From NCBI RefSeq assembly GCF_001523745.2, contig NZ_CP013386.1, forward strand, positions 1,302,001 through 1,366,000: a stretch of 64,000 bases of DNA, in the 5' to 3' direction. The notes under the pieces were generated by a model. That model made no database searches and was not told the DNA's origin. It saw only the letters and a list, made by a program, of their open reading frames with translations. Positions 39,403 through 49,522 of the stretch are shown one piece after another (position 1 is the stretch's first letter; the number at the start of each line of letters is the position of its first letter). This DNA comes from Burkholderia mayonis. GTDB lineage: Bacteria > Pseudomonadota > Gammaproteobacteria > Burkholderiales > Burkholderiaceae. Position numbers and translations under genes: made by a program.

Positions 39403-39863
39403 GGGCGGATCGGCAGGATGCGTAAGGCCGTCATCTTACCGCGAGCCGCCTGCGGCGACCGGAAAGCGTGGTTGCGTGCCGGAGGGAAGGGGCGGCGGCC
39501 GGCGTCGCGGACGGCGGCCGCCTGTCGGGGCGGGGCGATCAGGCGGGCGACGCCATGCTCGCGCACGTTGCTTGCCGCTTTCATCGCTTTCGGCAGGCCG
39601 TCGACGGGCGGGCGCGTTCGTTACGAATGCGCATGGCGGCGAGGCGGGCGTCTCACTTTCGGTCGGCTTCGGCGCGAGCCGAAGAGGGGACGGCGGCTCG
39701 CGCGTGCCTTTTCTTGCGGAGGTTGTCTCGTTGTGCGAAAGAAGAATGAGGATCGGCGCGGTCGCGTCGTCGTTCGCGAATGGACGCGTCGCTGCGCGGC
39801 GCGACGCACCGCTGCGCGGGCGTCACGGCAATGCGTGTCCGCGCGCTGTCGTCGGGCGCCGCG
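39403..39863 (-). other. 461 bp between narL and xth
   Basis: No gene supported. A CTTCGGC/GCCGAAG stem with a GCGA tetraloop at 39667-39684 could end the narXL transcript. The part nearest 39402 should hold the xth promoter, which I could not define. Confidence 0.45.
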
Positions 39864-40565
39864 TCATGCTTCGGCCGGATGCGGCGCGGTCAGCCCGCGC
39901 TCGACCGCATAGACCGCGATCTGCACGCGGCTCGTCAGATTCAGCTTCTTCAGGATGTTCTGCACGTGGATCTTCACCGTGCTCTCGGCGACGTCGAACT
40001 CGCGCGCGATTTCCTTGTTGCTCGTGCCGCGCGCGAGCGCGCGCACGATGTCGTGCTCGCGCGGCGTCAACTGGTCGGGATCGACCGATGCATGCGAGAC
40101 GGAAGCGGGCGCGGCGGCCTGCGCGAGCCGTGTCGCCGCCTGCGGCGCGCGCAGGCTCGCGATCCATTTCGCGGTCATGCTCTCGGCGATCACGGGCTCG
40201 CCCGCGGCCGCCTTGCGAATGCCCGCGACGAGCGTCTCCGCGTCGATGTTCTTCACGAGGAAGCCGCACGCGCCGTCACGCAGCGCGGTCGTCAGCTCTT
40301 CGGCGTCCTCCGACACCGTGAGGATCACGACGTGCGCCGACGGCACGTCCTGCACGAGCAACTGCAGCGTCTCGAGCCCGGACAACCCCGGCATGTTCAG
40401 GTCGAGCAGGATCACGTCGGGCTGATGCTGCTTCGCGCGCTTCACACCCTCGACGCCGTCGGACGCTTCGTCGACGACTTCGAAATCCGGCTGGCGTTGC
40501 AGCAGCAGCTTGACGCCGTTGCGAAAGAGTGTGTGGTCGTCGATCAACAGTACGCGTATGGTCAT
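39864..40565 (-). CDS. narL: nitrate/nitrite response regulator NarL
   Basis: A 233-residue NarL/FixJ-type response regulator. The receiver domain shows LLIDDHTLFRNGVKLLL and VILLDLNMPG with the phosphorylated Asp. The C-terminal LuxR helix-turn-helix has LTPREHDIVRALARGTSNKEIA and VKIHVQNILKKLNL. The linker carries a ~25-residue Ala-rich stretch. It follows narX by 23 bases with GAGGACAAG before its ATG. It probably controls the nar genes upstream on the same strand; NarL heptamers were not clearly identified. Confidence 0.95.
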   Translation of the reverse strand: MTIRVLLIDDHTLFRNGVKLLLQRQPDFEVVDEASDGVEGVKRAKQHQPDVILLDLNMPGLSGLETLQLLVQDVPSAHVVILTVSEDAEELTTALRDGACGFLVKNIDAETLVAGIRKAAAGEPVIAESMTAKWIASLRAPQAATRLAQAAAPASVSHASVDPDQLTPREHDIVRALARGTSNKEIAREFDVAESTVKIHVQNILKKLNLTSRVQIAVYAVERGLTAPHPAEA

Positions 40566-40588
40566 GATGCTTGTCCTCGTTCTTGTGT

Positions 40589-42523
40589 CTATGCCGCCTG
40601 TCGCGCGTCGGCCGGCAACACCAGCTCGACGCGCGCGCCGCGCTGCGGCGCACCTGTCAACGTGAGCGTCGCGCGCAGGCGGGCGGCGCGCTCTCGCATG
40701 ATCGTGAGTCCGATGTGCGTGTCGGCGCGCGCGGCGAGCGCGGCCGGATCGTAGCCGCAGCCGTCGTCGGCGACGGACAGCCTGAACGCGGCGCCGTTCT
40801 CGACGTCGACCGCGACATGCCGCGCATGCGCGTGCTTGCGCACGTTCGACAGCGCTTCCTGCAGGATGAACAGCACCTGCAACTGCTCATCGGGCGGCAG
40901 CGGCGCGCCGCCCGTCTCGCGATAGTCGAGATCGCATGCGATGCGCGTCTGCTTCTCGAAGCGCGCGATCGTTTCCTCGATCGCCGCCTTCAGCTCGCCT
41001 TGCGTGAGGCGCGTGCGGAAGTTGAGGAGCAGCTCGCGCACGTCCGCGTAGCTCTGCTCGATGCCGTGCTTGAGCATCGGCACGATTTCGCGCGCATCGA
41101 CGAGGTTGTCGTGCGTGATCGCATCGCCGAGCATCTGCGTCTGCAGGTTCACGAAGTTGAGGCTCTGCGCGATGCTGTCGTGCAGTCCTTGCGCGACGAG
41201 ATTGCGCTCTTCGGCGACGGCGAGCTGCCGCGCGCTCGCGGACAGACGCACGTGATCGAGCGCGATCCCGAGATGGCGGCCGAGCGTCTCGAGCACGCGA
41301 CGCTCGGCGTCGGGCAGCCGCGACGCGTCGCGGTAGTGCAGCGAGAACGAGCCCAGCACCGCGTCCTGCGTCATCACCTTGAACACGGCGACGGCCGCGA
41401 AGCCTTCGCGCGAGCACGGCGTCGGCGCGCGCGCGGCGCTGCCGCGCAGGTCGTGCAGTACGGCCGTCTCCGCGCGCGTCGCAGTGCCGCAGAAGCAGTC
41501 GTCGACCGACATGCAGCGTTCGAGATCGGTGAGTTCGGTCGACAGTCCTTCGGCGATCACGAGATGCAGCTTCTCGCCCGCCGGATCGGTGACGCGGATG
41601 CTGCCCGCGTCGGCGTCGAACTGCGCGATCGCGCGCGACAGGAATCCCGCGCACAACGCGTCGACGGCTTGCGGGCGATTCAGGAATGCGGTGATTTCGT
41701 AGAGCGCGGTGAGCTCGCGGTTCTGCGCGGCGAGCTGCGCGGTCTTCTGCTGCACGCGCTCTTCGAGCCCCGCGTACAGCTCCTGCAGTTCGCTCGCCAT
41801 CCGGTTGAAGCCGCGCGCGAGATCGCCGAACTCGTCGCGCGTCTGCACGGGCAGCCGCACGGCGAATTCGCGCGCGGCCATGCGCTTCAGGCCGTCGCGC
41901 AGCTGCATCACGGGCAGGATGATCCACAGGAACAGCAGGTAGATGACGGCGACGGTGCCCGAGCACGCGAGCAGGCCGAGCCCGATCTGCGACAGGCGCA
42001 GCCATGTCGTCTTGCGCGCGTTGTCCGATTCGATCTCGCGCACGAGCAGATCGGCTTCGTCGACGAAGCCCGGCAGCGCGACGAGATAGGCGGCGGCCGC
42101 GTCAGGCCGCGGCGCGCCCGTCAGCGCCGCGGCGGCGAGCGGCCGCAGCGCGGCGTTCCAGCGATCGGTGACGATGTCGAGCTGATGCTGGATGACGGTC
42201 GTGTTCGGCAGGAAGAGGGGCCGCGACGGATCGCCGCGGCGCAGCCGCGCGAGCGTGCCGTCGACCGCGTCGACTTCGGCCGTGAGCTGGCGCTGCGGCT
42301 CGATGCCCGAGCCCGACAGCTCGACGTACGTGCGCGTCGCGCGCATCCGCAGGCTGCCGGCATCGTTGATCGCCGCGCCCGCGCCTTCGAGCTGCCACGA
42401 CAGCCACAGCGTGCCGCCCACCATCGAGAGGACGAGCGCCCACGCGATCGCCGACAGCGCGACGATTCGCGTCGACAGGCGGTGCCGCCACGGGGCGGCG
42501 GAGTCGGGGAGAGCGGGAGCCAT
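40589..42523 (-). CDS. narX: nitrate/nitrite sensor histidine kinase NarX
   Basis: A membrane sensor of 644 residues. Two membrane segments (about 20-42 and 165-190) enclose a periplasmic domain with a P-box-like AINDAGSLRMRATR at residues 51-64, the nitrate-binding element in NarX. HAMP, GAF-like and HisKA_3 domains follow, with the phospho-His in QGLHDSIAQSLNF. The HATPase domain ends in DNGCGYD-like DDGCGYDP. This kinase type pairs with NarL, encoded next. It lies 149 bases after narI, separated by a stem, so narXL may have its own promoter. Confidence 0.94.
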   Translation of the reverse strand: MAPALPDSAAPWRHRLSTRIVALSAIAWALVLSMVGGTLWLSWQLEGAGAAINDAGSLRMRATRTYVELSGSGIEPQRQLTAEVDAVDGTLARLRRGDPSRPLFLPNTTVIQHQLDIVTDRWNAALRPLAAAALTGAPRPDAAAAYLVALPGFVDEADLLVREIESDNARKTTWLRLSQIGLGLLACSGTVAVIYLLFLWIILPVMQLRDGLKRMAAREFAVRLPVQTRDEFGDLARGFNRMASELQELYAGLEERVQQKTAQLAAQNRELTALYEITAFLNRPQAVDALCAGFLSRAIAQFDADAGSIRVTDPAGEKLHLVIAEGLSTELTDLERCMSVDDCFCGTATRAETAVLHDLRGSAARAPTPCSREGFAAVAVFKVMTQDAVLGSFSLHYRDASRLPDAERRVLETLGRHLGIALDHVRLSASARQLAVAEERNLVAQGLHDSIAQSLNFVNLQTQMLGDAITHDNLVDAREIVPMLKHGIEQSYADVRELLLNFRTRLTQGELKAAIEETIARFEKQTRIACDLDYRETGGAPLPPDEQLQVLFILQEALSNVRKHAHARHVAVDVENGAAFRLSVADDGCGYDPAALAARADTHIGLTIMRERAARLRATLTLTGAPQRGARVELVLPADARQAA

Positions 42524-42547
42524 AGCACGTCATGTTTTTTTGGACAT

Positions 42548-42557
42548 GACAATTGTC
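42548..42557. promoter_or_regulatory. palindrome GACAATTGTC upstream of narX
   Basis: Lies 25 bases before the narX ATG. TGACAATTGT also occurs upstream of narK1 (52475-52484). Regulator unknown. Confidence 0.4.
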
Positions 42558-42602
42558 CTGCCGAATGTTGCGCTCCCGCTGCGACATAGCGGCACGTGAG
42601 GC

Positions 42603-42632
42603 ATCGCGGCGCACTCGCCGGCGCGCCGCGAT
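42603..42632 (-). terminator. stem after narI
   Basis: ATCGCGGCGC / GCGCCGCGAT ten-base perfect arms with a 10-base loop, about 40 bases after the narI stop. No T tract; it may attenuate read-through into narXL. Confidence 0.5.
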
Positions 42633-42672
42633 CGATTAGCTCCGACCCTCCAACGTGAAGCGGGAATGGACC

Positions 42673-43359
42673 CTAGCGGCGCGCGCGCACGAGCTGCCAT
42701 GCGCGGCCGACATACGTGACCGACGCGAAGCCGCTCCACACGTGAACGAGTCGCGTGAACGGGAAGATCGCGAAGAGCGAGATGCCCATGAACAGATGCG
42801 CCTTGAAGAGCCACGGCGCATCGGCGACAAAGCTCGCTGCGTCGCCGCGGAACGTGACGATGTGCTGCGCCCACGTCATCAACTGCACCATCAGATGGCC
42901 GTCGGTGTGGCTCGCCGATTCGAGGATCGTCGACAGCCCGAGCACGAGCGTGATCAGCAGCCATGCGAGCAGCACCTTGTCGCCGCGGCGCGTGACGGCG
43001 GCGATGCGCGCGTTCGTCAGGCGCCGATGCAGCAGGATCGCGAGGCCGACGAGCGCGAGCGAGCCCATCACGCCGCCCGCCGTCATCGCGACGAGCTGCT
43101 TGAGATGATGGGTGACGCCGAGCGCGTCCCACACCGCGACGGGCGTGAGCAGCCCGACGAGATGCCCGAAGAACAGCCCGAGCACGCCGACGTGGAACAG
43201 GATGTTGCCTGTGCGCAGCGCACCGCGATGCAAGAGCTGCGAGCTGTCGGACTTCCACGTGTATTGCTCGCGCTCGAAGCGCGCGAGGCTGCCGAACAGG
43301 AAGATGGCGGCGGCGATGTACGGATAGATGCCGTAGACGAAACTATTCAGATAATCCAT
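42673..43359 (-). CDS. narI: respiratory nitrate reductase gamma subunit (cytochrome b)
   Basis: The 228-residue membrane anchor that takes electrons from quinol through two b hemes and passes them to NarH. It has five hydrophobic segments; SFVYGIYPYIAAAIFLFGSLARF is near the start, and histidines in NILFHVGVLGLFFGHLVG, HHLKQLV, APWLFKAHLFMG and FTRLVHVWS fit the heme ligands. ATG 43359 (MDYLNSF) is chosen over the upstream opening because it gives the standard N-terminus. It is the last gene of narGHJI. Confidence 0.96.
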   Translation of the reverse strand: MDYLNSFVYGIYPYIAAAIFLFGSLARFEREQYTWKSDSSQLLHRGALRTGNILFHVGVLGLFFGHLVGLLTPVAVWDALGVTHHLKQLVAMTAGGVMGSLALVGLAILLHRRLTNARIAAVTRRGDKVLLAWLLITLVLGLSTILESASHTDGHLMVQLMTWAQHIVTFRGDAASFVADAPWLFKAHLFMGISLFAIFPFTRLVHVWSGFASVTYVGRAWQLVRARR

Positions 43360-43394
43360 GACGTGACCTCGAAACGGGTTCGCGACGCCCCGCG

Positions 43395-44072
43395 TCACGC
43401 GCGGGGAGCGGGCGTCGCCGCGCGGCGCGGCGGATGAAAGCGGATCGGCTGAGTGAGCGACGCGCTCGCCGCGGGCGCGAGCAGCGGCTCGACGCCGTCG
43501 TGGCCGGGGCCGAAGCGCTCGAGCGCCTCGTCCATCGTGCGCGGCGGCGGCTCGGCGACGGGCTGCGGCTCGACCGGGCTCAGCGCGCGCAGCACCGCGA
43601 ACGCGGCCGCATACGGGCTCTGCGCGCGAGCGAGGCGCTCGCCGAGCGCGGCGAGCACGTCGATCGCGTCGCCGAGCAGGCGCGCCGCGTGCTCGCTGTC
43701 GCCGTCGCCCGCGATCGCGCCGAGGAATTCGACGAAGAGCGGCACGTAATCGGGCAGCTCGTTGCCGACCGGCTCGAAGCCGTGACGGCGGTATTCGTCG
43801 AGCAGATCGACCATTGCCTGGCCGCGGTCGCGGCTTTCCCCGTGCACGTGCTCGAACAGATGCAGTGAGTGCGATGGCGTGCGGTCGAACGTCGCGACAT
43901 AGCGCTCCTGCAGCTCGATCAAGGGCGTCGCGCGCAGCGACGCGACGAGCGGCGCGAGCGTCGAGCGCGCGTCGGGGAACGCGTCGAGCGCGCGCTCGAC
44001 GTCGGGCAGCGCGTCGAGCAACGCCTGCTCCGGATAGATCAGCAGGGCGGACAGAACCGGATAGATCGACAT
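43395..44072 (-). CDS. narJ: nitrate reductase molybdenum cofactor assembly chaperone
   Basis: A cytoplasmic chaperone of 225 residues needed to insert the molybdenum cofactor and FS0 into NarG; it is not part of the mature enzyme. MSIYPVLSALLIYPEQALLD is the typical NarJ N-terminus, and SLHLFEHVHGESRDRGQAM is the TorD/NarJ family signature. ATG 44072 has GAGGAAA about 6 bases upstream; an earlier ATG at 44099 overlaps the narH stop and would add 9 residues. It has a Pro/Ala-rich C-terminal tail. Confidence 0.95.
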   Translation of the reverse strand: MSIYPVLSALLIYPEQALLDALPDVERALDAFPDARSTLAPLVASLRATPLIELQERYVATFDRTPSHSLHLFEHVHGESRDRGQAMVDLLDEYRRHGFEPVGNELPDYVPLFVEFLGAIAGDGDSEHAARLLGDAIDVLAALGERLARAQSPYAAAFAVLRALSPVEPQPVAEPPPRTMDEALERFGPGHDGVEPLLAPAASASLTQPIRFHPPRRAATPAPRA

Positions 44073-44095
44073 GACGTTTTCCTCGTGCGATGCGC

Positions 44096-45649
44096 TCATG
44101 CGGCGCTCGCTTTTTTGCGCGTGACGGTCGGCAGCGCCGCGTACGACACCGCCGTTTCCTTCTTGCGGCCGAACAGCGTGCCGTCCGACGTGCCGCCCGA
44201 GCAGCCGTTGCCGAACGAGAAGCCGCAACTGCCTTTCTCGTCGAAGCTGTCTTCTGCCATTTCCTTGTGCGACGACGGAATCACGAAGCGGTCCTCGTAG
44301 TTCGCGATCGCCATCAACTGATACATGTCCTCGACCTGCTCGGCGGTGAGTCCGACCTGCGCGAGCACCTGCGCGTCGTGCTCGCCGTGCACGGTCTGCG
44401 CGCGCTTGTACGCGCGCATCGCGAGCATCCGGTCGAGCGCCGCGGCGACCGGCGCTTCGTCGCCCGCGGTCAGCAGGTTCGCGAGATAGCGCAGCGGAAT
44501 CCGCAGGCTGCGCACGTCCGGGATCACGCCGTTCATCCCCATGTGGCCCGACTGTGCGGCGCCCTGGATCGGCGACAGGGGCGGCACGTACCACACCATC
44601 GGCAGCGTCCGGTATTCCGGATGCAGCGGGAACGCGACCTTCCATTCGCATGCCATCCGGTAGACGGGCGAGCGCTTCGCCGCGTCGATCCAGCTTTGCG
44701 GGACGCCGTCCGCGAGCGCCTGACGCTCGATCGCCGGATCGTGCGGATCGACGAACACCGCGAGCTGCTCTTCGTAGAGCTTCTGCGGATCGGCGATCGA
44801 CGCCGCCTGCTCGATGCGGTCCGCGTCATACAGCATCACGCCGAGATAGCGGATGCGGCCGACGCAGGTTTCCGAGCAGACGGTCGGCTGCCCGGCCTCG
44901 ATGCGCGGGAAGCAGAACACGCACTTCTCGGCCTTGCCGGTTTGCCAGTTGAAGTAGATCTTCTTGTACGGGCAGCCCGAGATGCACATCCGCCAACCGC
45001 GGCACTTGTCCTGGTCGACGAGCACGATCCCGTCGTCCTCGCGCTTGTAGACGGAGCCGGACGGGCACGACGCGACGCACGCCGGATTCAGGCAGTGCTC
45101 GCAAAGGCGCGGCAGGTACATCATGAAGGTGTTCTCGAACGTCGAGTACATCTCTTTCTGCACGTCCTCGAACAGCTTGTCGCGGCCGCGCGACTTGAAC
45201 TCGCCGCCGAGATCGTCTTCCCAGTTCGGCCCCCATTCGATCTTGTCCATCTTCTGGCCGGTGATCGCGGAGACCGGGCGCGCGGTCGGCGGCGTCTGCG
45301 ACAGCGGCGCGTTCTGCAGATGCGCGTAGTCGTACGTGAACGGCTCGTAGTAGTCGTCGATGCCGGGAAGGTTGGGATTCGCGAAGATGTTCGCGAGGAT
45401 CTTCAGCTTGCCGCCCTGGCGCGGCTCGAGCTTGCCCGCGTCGTTGCGCTTCCAGCCGCCTTGCCATTTGTCCTGGTTTTCCCACTCGCGCGGATAGCCG
45501 ACGCCCGGCTTCGTCTCGACGTTGTTGAACCACGCGTACTCGACGCCGTCGCGCGACGTCCACACGTTCTTGCAGGTGACGGAGCAGGTGTGGCATCCGA
45601 TGCATTTGTCGAGATTGAGCACCATCGCCACTTGTGCGCGGATCTTCAT
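44096..45649 (-). CDS. narH: respiratory nitrate reductase beta subunit
   Basis: The 517-residue iron-sulphur subunit linking NarI hemes to NarG. Four cysteine clusters are visible: CIGCHTCSVTCKNVW near the N-terminus, CEHCLNPACVASCPSG, CRGWRMCISGCPYKK (Trp replaces a Cys, giving the [3Fe-4S] cluster) and CVFCFPRIEAGQPTVCSETC. It overlaps narG by 4 bases (ATGA) and is followed by narJ. Cytoplasmic face of the membrane complex. Confidence 0.98.
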   Translation of the reverse strand: MKIRAQVAMVLNLDKCIGCHTCSVTCKNVWTSRDGVEYAWFNNVETKPGVGYPREWENQDKWQGGWKRNDAGKLEPRQGGKLKILANIFANPNLPGIDDYYEPFTYDYAHLQNAPLSQTPPTARPVSAITGQKMDKIEWGPNWEDDLGGEFKSRGRDKLFEDVQKEMYSTFENTFMMYLPRLCEHCLNPACVASCPSGSVYKREDDGIVLVDQDKCRGWRMCISGCPYKKIYFNWQTGKAEKCVFCFPRIEAGQPTVCSETCVGRIRYLGVMLYDADRIEQAASIADPQKLYEEQLAVFVDPHDPAIERQALADGVPQSWIDAAKRSPVYRMACEWKVAFPLHPEYRTLPMVWYVPPLSPIQGAAQSGHMGMNGVIPDVRSLRIPLRYLANLLTAGDEAPVAAALDRMLAMRAYKRAQTVHGEHDAQVLAQVGLTAEQVEDMYQLMAIANYEDRFVIPSSHKEMAEDSFDEKGSCGFSFGNGCSGGTSDGTLFGRKKETAVSYAALPTVTRKKASAA

Positions 45650-48600
45650 TGTGCTGCTCCTTCGTTAAGCGGCTCCTCGAGCCAGTCCACCCGGTTCATC
45701 TTGCGCACGATCACGTATTCGTCGCGGTTGCTGCCGACCGTTCCGTAGTAGTTGAAGCCGTACGCCTGCTGCGCGTAGCCGCCGATCATGTGCGTCGGCT
45801 TCGTCACGGTGCGCGTGACCGAGTTGTGAATCCCGCCGCGCTTGCCGCTCGTTTCCGCGCCCGGCACGTTCACGATCTTTTCCTGCGCGTGGTACATGAG
45901 GCACATGCCGGCCGGCACGCGCTGCGACACGACCGCGCGCGCGGTCAGCGTGCCGTTCACGTTGAACACCTCGACCCAGTCGTTGTCGCTGATGCCTGCC
46001 TGCTGCGCTTCGGCCTCCGAGATCCACACGTGCGGGCCGCCGCGCGACAGCGTCAGCATCCGCAGGTTGTCCGAGTAGGTCGAGTGGATGCCCCATTTCT
46101 GGTGCGGCGTGATCCAGTTCAGCACGAGCTCCGGCTGGCCGTTCGGCATCCGCTTGTGCAGCGGCGCGACCGTCTTGGTGTCGATCGCCGGCCGGTACGC
46201 GCACGAGCCTTCGCCGAAGTCGAGCATCCAGCGATGGTCCTGATAGAACTGCTGGCGGCCCGTCAGCGTGCGCCATGGAATCAGCTCGTGGACGTTCGTG
46301 TAGCCGGCGTTGTAGCTGACTTCCTCCGATTCGAGGCCGGACCACGTCGGCGCCGAGATGATCTTGCGGGGCTGCGCCTGCACGTCGCGAAAGCGGATCT
46401 TGTCGTGCTCGCGGCCGATCGCGAGATGCGCGTGATCGCGGCCCGTGATCTTCGAGAGGGCGTCCCATGCCTTCACCGCGACGTGGCCGTTCGTTTCCGG
46501 CGCGAACGTGAGGATCATCTCGGCCGCGTCGATCGCGGTGTCGAGGCGCGGGCGGCCGCGGCTCACGCCGGGCTCGGCGACCGTGTCGGACAGCGCGCCG
46601 ATCTCCTTCACCTCGTGCTCGGTGTTCCAGTTGATCCCCTTGCCGCCGTTGCCGAGCTTGTCGAGGAGCGGCCCGATCGACGTGAACTTCTTGTAGATGT
46701 CGCCGTAATTGCGCTCGACGACCGTCATCGACGGCGCGGTCTTGCCGGGGATCAGGTCGCATTCGCCGCGGCGCCAGTCCTTCGGCTCGAACGGCTGGCC
46801 GAGCTCGCCCGGCGTGTCGTGCATGAGCGGCGTGCAGACGAGGTCGCGCCGCGTGCCGAGGTACGGGCCCGCGATCTCGCTGAACTTCTTTGCGATCGTC
46901 TTGTAGATCTCCCAGTCGGTCTTGCTCTCCCACAGCGGCTGCACGGCTTCGGACAGCGGGTGGATGAACGGATGCATGTCCGACGTGTTGAGGTCGTCCT
47001 TCTCGTACCAGGTCGCGGTCGGCAGCACGATGTCGCCGTACAGGCACGTCGTGCTCATCCGGAAGTCGAGCACCGTGAGCAGATCGAGCTTGCCTTCGGC
47101 TGCGTCGCGCACGTTCACTTCGGACGGCTTCAGCGCATCGGCCTCGTCGCTGAAGAGCGCGTTCTGCGTGCCGAGCAGATACTTGAGGAAGTACTCGTGC
47201 CCCTTGCCCGAGCTGCCGAGAATGTTCGAGCGCCACACGAACATGTTGCGCGGGAAGTTCGCGGGATTGTCGGGATCGTCGCACGCGAACGCGAGCTTGC
47301 CGCTCTTCAGCATCTCGACCGCGTATGCGACGGGCTCCTTGCCCGCGCGCTCGGCTTCGTCGACGACGTCGAGCGGATTTCTTTCGAGCTGCGGCGCCGA
47401 CGGCAGCCAGCCCATCCGCTCGGACTTCGCGTTCAGGTCGAGCAGCGTCATGCCTTCGTACTTCGAACGATCGGCGGTCGGCCCGAGGATCTCGTCGACC
47501 GCGAGCTTTTCATGGCGCCATTGGCTCGTGTGGCTGTAGAAGAACGACGTGCCGTTCATCTGGCGCGGCGGGCGCGACCAGTCGAGCGCGAACGCGAGCG
47601 GCGCCCAGCCGAACTGCGGACGCAGTTTCTCCTGGCCGACGTAGTGCGCCCAGCCGCCGCCGCTCTGGCCGATGCAGCCGCACATCATCAGGAGGTTGAT
47701 GATGCCGCGGTAGATCATGTCGTTGTGATACCAGTGGTTGAGCGCCGCGCCGACGATCACCATGCTCTTGCCGCGCGTTCTGTCCGCGTTGTCGGCGAAT
47801 TCGCGCGCGACCTGGATCACGAGATGGCGCGCGACGCCCGTGTGCTTTTCCTGCCACGCGGGCGTGTACGGCACGTCGTCGTCGAAGCTCGCCGCGACGT
47901 TCGGTCCGCCGAGGCCCTGGTCGACGCCGTAGTTCGCCATCTGCAGGTCGTAGACGGTCGCGACGAGCGCGGTCGTGCCGTCGGCGAGCGCGACGCGCTT
48001 CGCGGGCACGCGGCGCGCGAGCAGCGATTCGTGCTCGCCGCCGAAGTAGGGGAAGCCGACGTCGACGACTTCATCGTGCGCGTTGACGAGCGACAGCTTC
48101 GGATCGATTGCGCGGCCGCTGCCGCCGTCCTTCATTTCGAGATTCCAGCGGCCGACCTTCTCGCCGCCGTTGTGCGCGGCTTCGCCCCAGCGAAAGCCGA
48201 TCGAGCCGTTCGGCGCGACGATGTCGCCCGTCGCGGCGTCGATCGCGAGCGTCTTCCATTCGGGATGATTCGCTTCGGCGAGCGAGTCGGCGAGATGCGA
48301 CGCGCGCAGGAAGTGATCGGGCACGCGCATGCCGTCGCGCTCGCGCAGCAGCACGAGCATCGGCATGTCCGTGTACTGCTTCACGTAGTCGCGGAAGTAC
48401 GCGGACTTGCCGGCCGCGTGGAATTCCTTCAGCACGACGTGGCCCATCGCCATCGCGAGCGCGGCGTCGGTGCCTTGCTTCGGCGCGAGCCAGATGTCGC
48501 CGAACTTGACCATCTCGCCGTAGTCGGACGAGATCGCGACCGTCTTCGTCCCCTTGTAGCGGACCTCGGTGTAGAAGTGCGCGTCGGGGGTGCGCGTCTG

Positions 48601-49371
48601 CGGCACGTTCGAGCCCCAGACGAGCAGGTAGCTCGAGTTGTACCAGTCGGCCGATTCGGGCACGTCGGTCTGCTCGCCCCACACCTGCGGGCTCGCGGGC
48701 GGCAGGTCGCAGTACCAGTCGTAGAACGACAGGCACGCGCCGCCGATGAGGCTCAGATAGCGCGCGCCCGCCGCGTACGACACCATCGACATCGCCGGAA
48801 TCGGCGAGAAGCCGACGACGCGATCCGGCCCGTAGCGCTTGATCGTGTACGCGTTCGCGGCGGCGATGATCTCGGTCGCGGTGTTCCAGTCCGCGCGCAC
48901 GAAGCCGCCGAGGCCGCGCACGCTCTTGTAGCGGCGCGCCTTCTCGGGATTCTGGCTGATCGATTCCCATGCGGCGATCGGGTCCATCGTCTTGCGCGCC
49001 TCGCGCCACATCTCCATCAGGCGGCCGCGGATCATCGGGTATTTGACGCGCTGCGCGGAGTAGACGTACCAGCTGTACGACGCGCCGCGCGGGCAGCCGC
49101 GCGGCTCGTGATTCGGCAGGTCGGCGCGGGTGCGCGGATAGTCGGTCTGCTGGGTTTCCCACGTGATGAGGCCGTTCTTCACATAGACCTTCCACGAGCA
49201 GGAGCCGGTGCAGTTCACGCCGTGCGTCGAGCGGACGATCTTGTCGTGCTGCCAGCGGCTGCGGTAGCCGTTTTCCCAGCGCCGATCCTCGTCGACGACG
49301 GCGCCGTGGCCGTCGGAGAACGTGGATTTCACGCGCGACATGAACTTCAGCCGATCCAGAAAATGACTCAT
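45646..49371 (-). CDS. narG: respiratory nitrate reductase alpha subunit
   Basis: The catalytic molybdenum (bis-MGD) subunit, 1241 residues, the standard length. It reduces nitrate to nitrite on the cytoplasmic side. Near the N-terminus STHGVNCTGSCSWKVY gives the His-Cys FS0 [4Fe-4S] site, and NHEPRGCPRGASYSWYVYS follows. WYNSSYLLVWGSNVPQTRTP holds the region of the molybdenum-ligand aspartate. ATG 49371 (MSHFLDRL) is preferred over 49437; GGAGAA lies upstream. It leads narGHJI and has its own 256 bp upstream region. Confidence 0.98.
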   Translation of the reverse strand: MSHFLDRLKFMSRVKSTFSDGHGAVVDEDRRWENGYRSRWQHDKIVRSTHGVNCTGSCSWKVYVKNGLITWETQQTDYPRTRADLPNHEPRGCPRGASYSWYVYSAQRVKYPMIRGRLMEMWREARKTMDPIAAWESISQNPEKARRYKSVRGLGGFVRADWNTATEIIAAANAYTIKRYGPDRVVGFSPIPAMSMVSYAAGARYLSLIGGACLSFYDWYCDLPPASPQVWGEQTDVPESADWYNSSYLLVWGSNVPQTRTPDAHFYTEVRYKGTKTVAISSDYGEMVKFGDIWLAPKQGTDAALAMAMGHVVLKEFHAAGKSAYFRDYVKQYTDMPMLVLLRERDGMRVPDHFLRASHLADSLAEANHPEWKTLAIDAATGDIVAPNGSIGFRWGEAAHNGGEKVGRWNLEMKDGGSGRAIDPKLSLVNAHDEVVDVGFPYFGGEHESLLARRVPAKRVALADGTTALVATVYDLQMANYGVDQGLGGPNVAASFDDDVPYTPAWQEKHTGVARHLVIQVAREFADNADRTRGKSMVIVGAALNHWYHNDMIYRGIINLLMMCGCIGQSGGGWAHYVGQEKLRPQFGWAPLAFALDWSRPPRQMNGTSFFYSHTSQWRHEKLAVDEILGPTADRSKYEGMTLLDLNAKSERMGWLPSAPQLERNPLDVVDEAERAGKEPVAYAVEMLKSGKLAFACDDPDNPANFPRNMFVWRSNILGSSGKGHEYFLKYLLGTQNALFSDEADALKPSEVNVRDAAEGKLDLLTVLDFRMSTTCLYGDIVLPTATWYEKDDLNTSDMHPFIHPLSEAVQPLWESKTDWEIYKTIAKKFSEIAGPYLGTRRDLVCTPLMHDTPGELGQPFEPKDWRRGECDLIPGKTAPSMTVVERNYGDIYKKFTSIGPLLDKLGNGGKGINWNTEHEVKEIGALSDTVAEPGVSRGRPRLDTAIDAAEMILTFAPETNGHVAVKAWDALSKITGRDHAHLAIGREHDKIRFRDVQAQPRKIISAPTWSGLESEEVSYNAGYTNVHELIPWRTLTGRQQFYQDHRWMLDFGEGSCAYRPAIDTKTVAPLHKRMPNGQPELVLNWITPHQKWGIHSTYSDNLRMLTLSRGGPHVWISEAEAQQAGISDNDWVEVFNVNGTLTARAVVSQRVPAGMCLMYHAQEKIVNVPGAETSGKRGGIHNSVTRTVTKPTHMIGGYAQQAYGFNYYGTVGSNRDEYVIVRKMNRVDWLEEPLNEGAAQ

Positions 49372-49502
49372 CGTGTGTTTCTCCAAGGGCATCCGCGGTC
49401 GCCCCAGGGTGCTGCGAATGCTTGTGTCAGGGGACACTCCGAGATTACGGCGCGTGCGCTTGCGCGCCCATTCGCCGATGGAGCGGGAAAGGGGAGGGAA
49501 AA

Positions 49503-49514
49503 GAACTAGTTCGA
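49503..49514. promoter_or_regulatory. GAACTAGTTC palindrome overlapping ACTAGTTCGA, upstream of narG
   Basis: Perfect 10-base palindrome at 49503-49512. The overlapping 10-mer ACTAGTTCGA recurs at 52441-52450 before narK1. A further AACTAG is at 49518-49523. Confidence 0.5.
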
Positions 49515-49522
49515 AAGAACTA